Positions 6,152-7,419 of a stretch of 7,419 nucleotides of DNA are shown here, one piece after another (the first letter of the stretch is position 1; each line of letters begins with the position of its first letter). Below the pieces are notes generated by a model. That model saw only the letters and a list, made by a program, of their open reading frames with translations. It did no database searches and was not told the origin of the DNA. Made by a program: the position numbers and the translations under genes. The stretch spans positions 1 to 7,419 of the forward strand of contig CAJMNV010000097.1 of assembly GCA_905214825.1 (NCBI GenBank), given 5' to 3'. The stretch comes from an uncultured bacterium. GTDB lineage: Bacteria > Bacillota > Clostridia > Lachnospirales > Anaerotignaceae.

Positions 6152-7419
6152 ATGAAAAAGAAATTTTGTATGGTATTATTTTTATTTTTGTTTGGCGTTG
6201 TACCAATGGTGTTGCAAGCGGCAGGTGCAATTTCTGTCACAATAGATGACATGCAAGTGGCATATACCAAAATTGCAGGACAACCTTTTATCGATGCGTC
6301 GGGTAGAACACAAGTGCCATTTCGACAGACCATGGAAACATTTGGCTGTACGGTATCTTGGGATTCAGATACAAATACAGCTGTGGCAAAAAAAGATGGT
6401 GTTGTGGTAAAAGTACCTGTGGGACAATCCTATATTTATCGTAACAATGAAAAAGTACAAAATGATACAGCGGCAATGATTGTAGATGATAGAACATATT
6501 TGCCCATTCGTATTGTTTTGGAAAGTTTTGGTGCTTCTGTTTCGTGGCAGCCAGAAACTTCTACAGTTGTGGTTTCCACAAAAAATGTTGCAAATCATGA
6601 TGGTATGGTGATGGTGCATTTTATTGATGTGGGACAAGGAGATGCAACACTCATTGATGATGGTGACTTTGAAATATTGATTGATGGCGGATTACAATCC
6701 GCAGGCAGTCATGTTGTGGAATATATCAAAAATTATGTAGATGATGATTTGGATATTGTGGTGGCAACACATGAAGATGCAGACCATATTGGTGGATTGT
6801 CTGCGGTTTTTGATACATATGATGTGGCAAAAGTGATTGATAATGGCAGAATTGCCAAAACAAAAATATACCAAAATTATGCGGATAAAGTAGCGAAAGA
6901 AAGGGCTTTGTATGATACAGATGACACAACACAAGCCATTACGATGCCAAGTGGTGCAGTGTTCAAAACATTGTCTATAAAAAATGCGGGAGATGATGCC
7001 AATGATAACAGTGTTGTGACGCTTTTGGATTATCAAGATACAGAAGTGTTGTTCACAGGGGATTTATCTGTCAATGTGGCAATGGCAAACAAACATCAAT
7101 TTCAAGATATTGATGTTTGGAAAGCAGGCCATCATGGTTCTCGTACTTCTGTGAATGATACATTTTTACAGCTGACATCTCCTGAAAATATTGTTATTTC
7201 TGCGGGTAGAAATAATACTTATGGTCACCCACATAAAGAGGCAATGGAAAGTTATTTGAAAACCAATGCAAATGTATATGCAACATTTTGTTCTGGTGAT
7301 ATTGTGATGAAAACAAATGGAAAAACAATACAATTTGAAAATGTCACACCATTGACAATGGCTGATGTTGGTGCAAAAACAGAACAAACCAATACAGATA
7401 AAACAAACACAAATCATAC
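6152..7419 (+). CDS. Secreted ComEC-like MBL-fold hydrolase with copper-amine-oxidase-like N-terminal repeats, 3' partial
   Basis: ATG 6152 follows AAGGAGTG (6136-6143) at 8-nt spacing; 422 codons are open to the window edge with no stop. Residues 1 to about 25 form a signal peptide (KKK, hydrophobic run, cleavage probably near VLQAAGA), so the protein is exported. Residues 28-142 hold two copies of the stalk-like motif of copper amine oxidase N-terminal domains: QVPFRQTMETFGCTVSW (54-70) and YLPIRIVLESFGASVSW (116-132). Residues 152 to about 395 are a metallo-beta-lactamase fold like the ComEC/Rec2 C-terminal domain: FIDVGQGDA (157-165), HEDADH metal site (207-212), FTGD (301-304, Asp304), AGHHGS (325-330) and YGHPH (357-361). 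The following Thr/Asn/Lys-rich tail looks like a linker, so another domain may follow. Substrate is unknown; a phosphodiester (extracellular DNA or nucleotides) is plausible from the ComEC resemblance. Confidence 0.9.
   Translation, partial: MKKKFCMVLFLFLFGVVPMVLQAAGAISVTIDDMQVAYTKIAGQPFIDASGRTQVPFRQTMETFGCTVSWDSDTNTAVAKKDGVVVKVPVGQSYIYRNNEKVQNDTAAMIVDDRTYLPIRIVLESFGASVSWQPETSTVVVSTKNVANHDGMVMVHFIDVGQGDATLIDDGDFEILIDGGLQSAGSHVVEYIKNYVDDDLDIVVATHEDADHIGGLSAVFDTYDVAKVIDNGRIAKTKIYQNYADKVAKERALYDTDDTTQAITMPSGAVFKTLSIKNAGDDANDNSVVTLLDYQDTEVLFTGDLSVNVAMANKHQFQDIDVWKAGHHGSRTSVNDTFLQLTSPENIVISAGRNNTYGHPHKEAMESYLKTNANVYATFCSGDIVMKTNGKTIQFENVTPLTMADVGAKTEQTNTDKTNTNH

Noticed and set aside
6692..7036. 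114-aa and other minus-strand open frames in 6288-7417
   Set aside because: They are antisense to the well supported MBL-fold gene and show the Ile/His/Cys-rich composition of shadows.
1..7419. CRISPR arrays, tRNA or rRNA genes, insertion sequences
   Set aside because: I saw no regularly spaced repeats, cloverleaf-like segments, rRNA motifs, transposase frames or terminal inverted repeats with target duplications.

Overview
The window looks like a chromosomal piece of an AT-rich, low-GC Gram-positive anaerobe of the class Clostridia. The main reasons are a SCIFF ranthipeptide precursor with its radical SAM maturase (a pair characteristic of Clostridia), strong AGGAGG-type ribosome binding sites, a YitT-family membrane protein, a LytTR regulator and a secreted protein with copper-amine-oxidase-like N-terminal repeats. 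I cannot name the species.

Layout. 1-1807 (+): the 3' part of a SAM hydroxide adenosyltransferase (DUF62) gene, followed after 19 nt by an adenosine deaminase-like gene. Together they would make and clear adenosine, but the deaminase lacks the segment that normally holds the HAGE motif (a zinc ligand and the catalytic Glu). 1808-2177: no intact gene; it holds a frameshifted, truncated receiver-domain remnant on the minus strand and a bidirectional terminator. 2178-3047 (-): YitT/DUF2179 membrane protein. 3048-3538: about 490 nt of AT-rich DNA without a gene, with a good sigma-A promoter pointing at scfA and two inverted repeats. 3539-5149 (+): scfA (46 aa, six cysteines) and scfB (radical SAM/SPASM maturase), separated by a strong hairpin plus T6 that should make the peptide mRNA much more abundant than the maturase mRNA. 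5181-5227: terminator. 5260-5988 (-): LytTR-family regulator whose receiver domain has lost key residues, with its own promoter. 6152-end (+): secreted ComEC-like metallo-beta-lactamase-fold protein, running off the window.

The scfAB pair is a known type of RiPP system; no exporter or protease is visible beside it. The least expected observation is the in-frame loss of the HAGE segment in the otherwise well conserved adenosine deaminase. Next come the fossil response regulator and the degenerate receiver of the LytTR protein.
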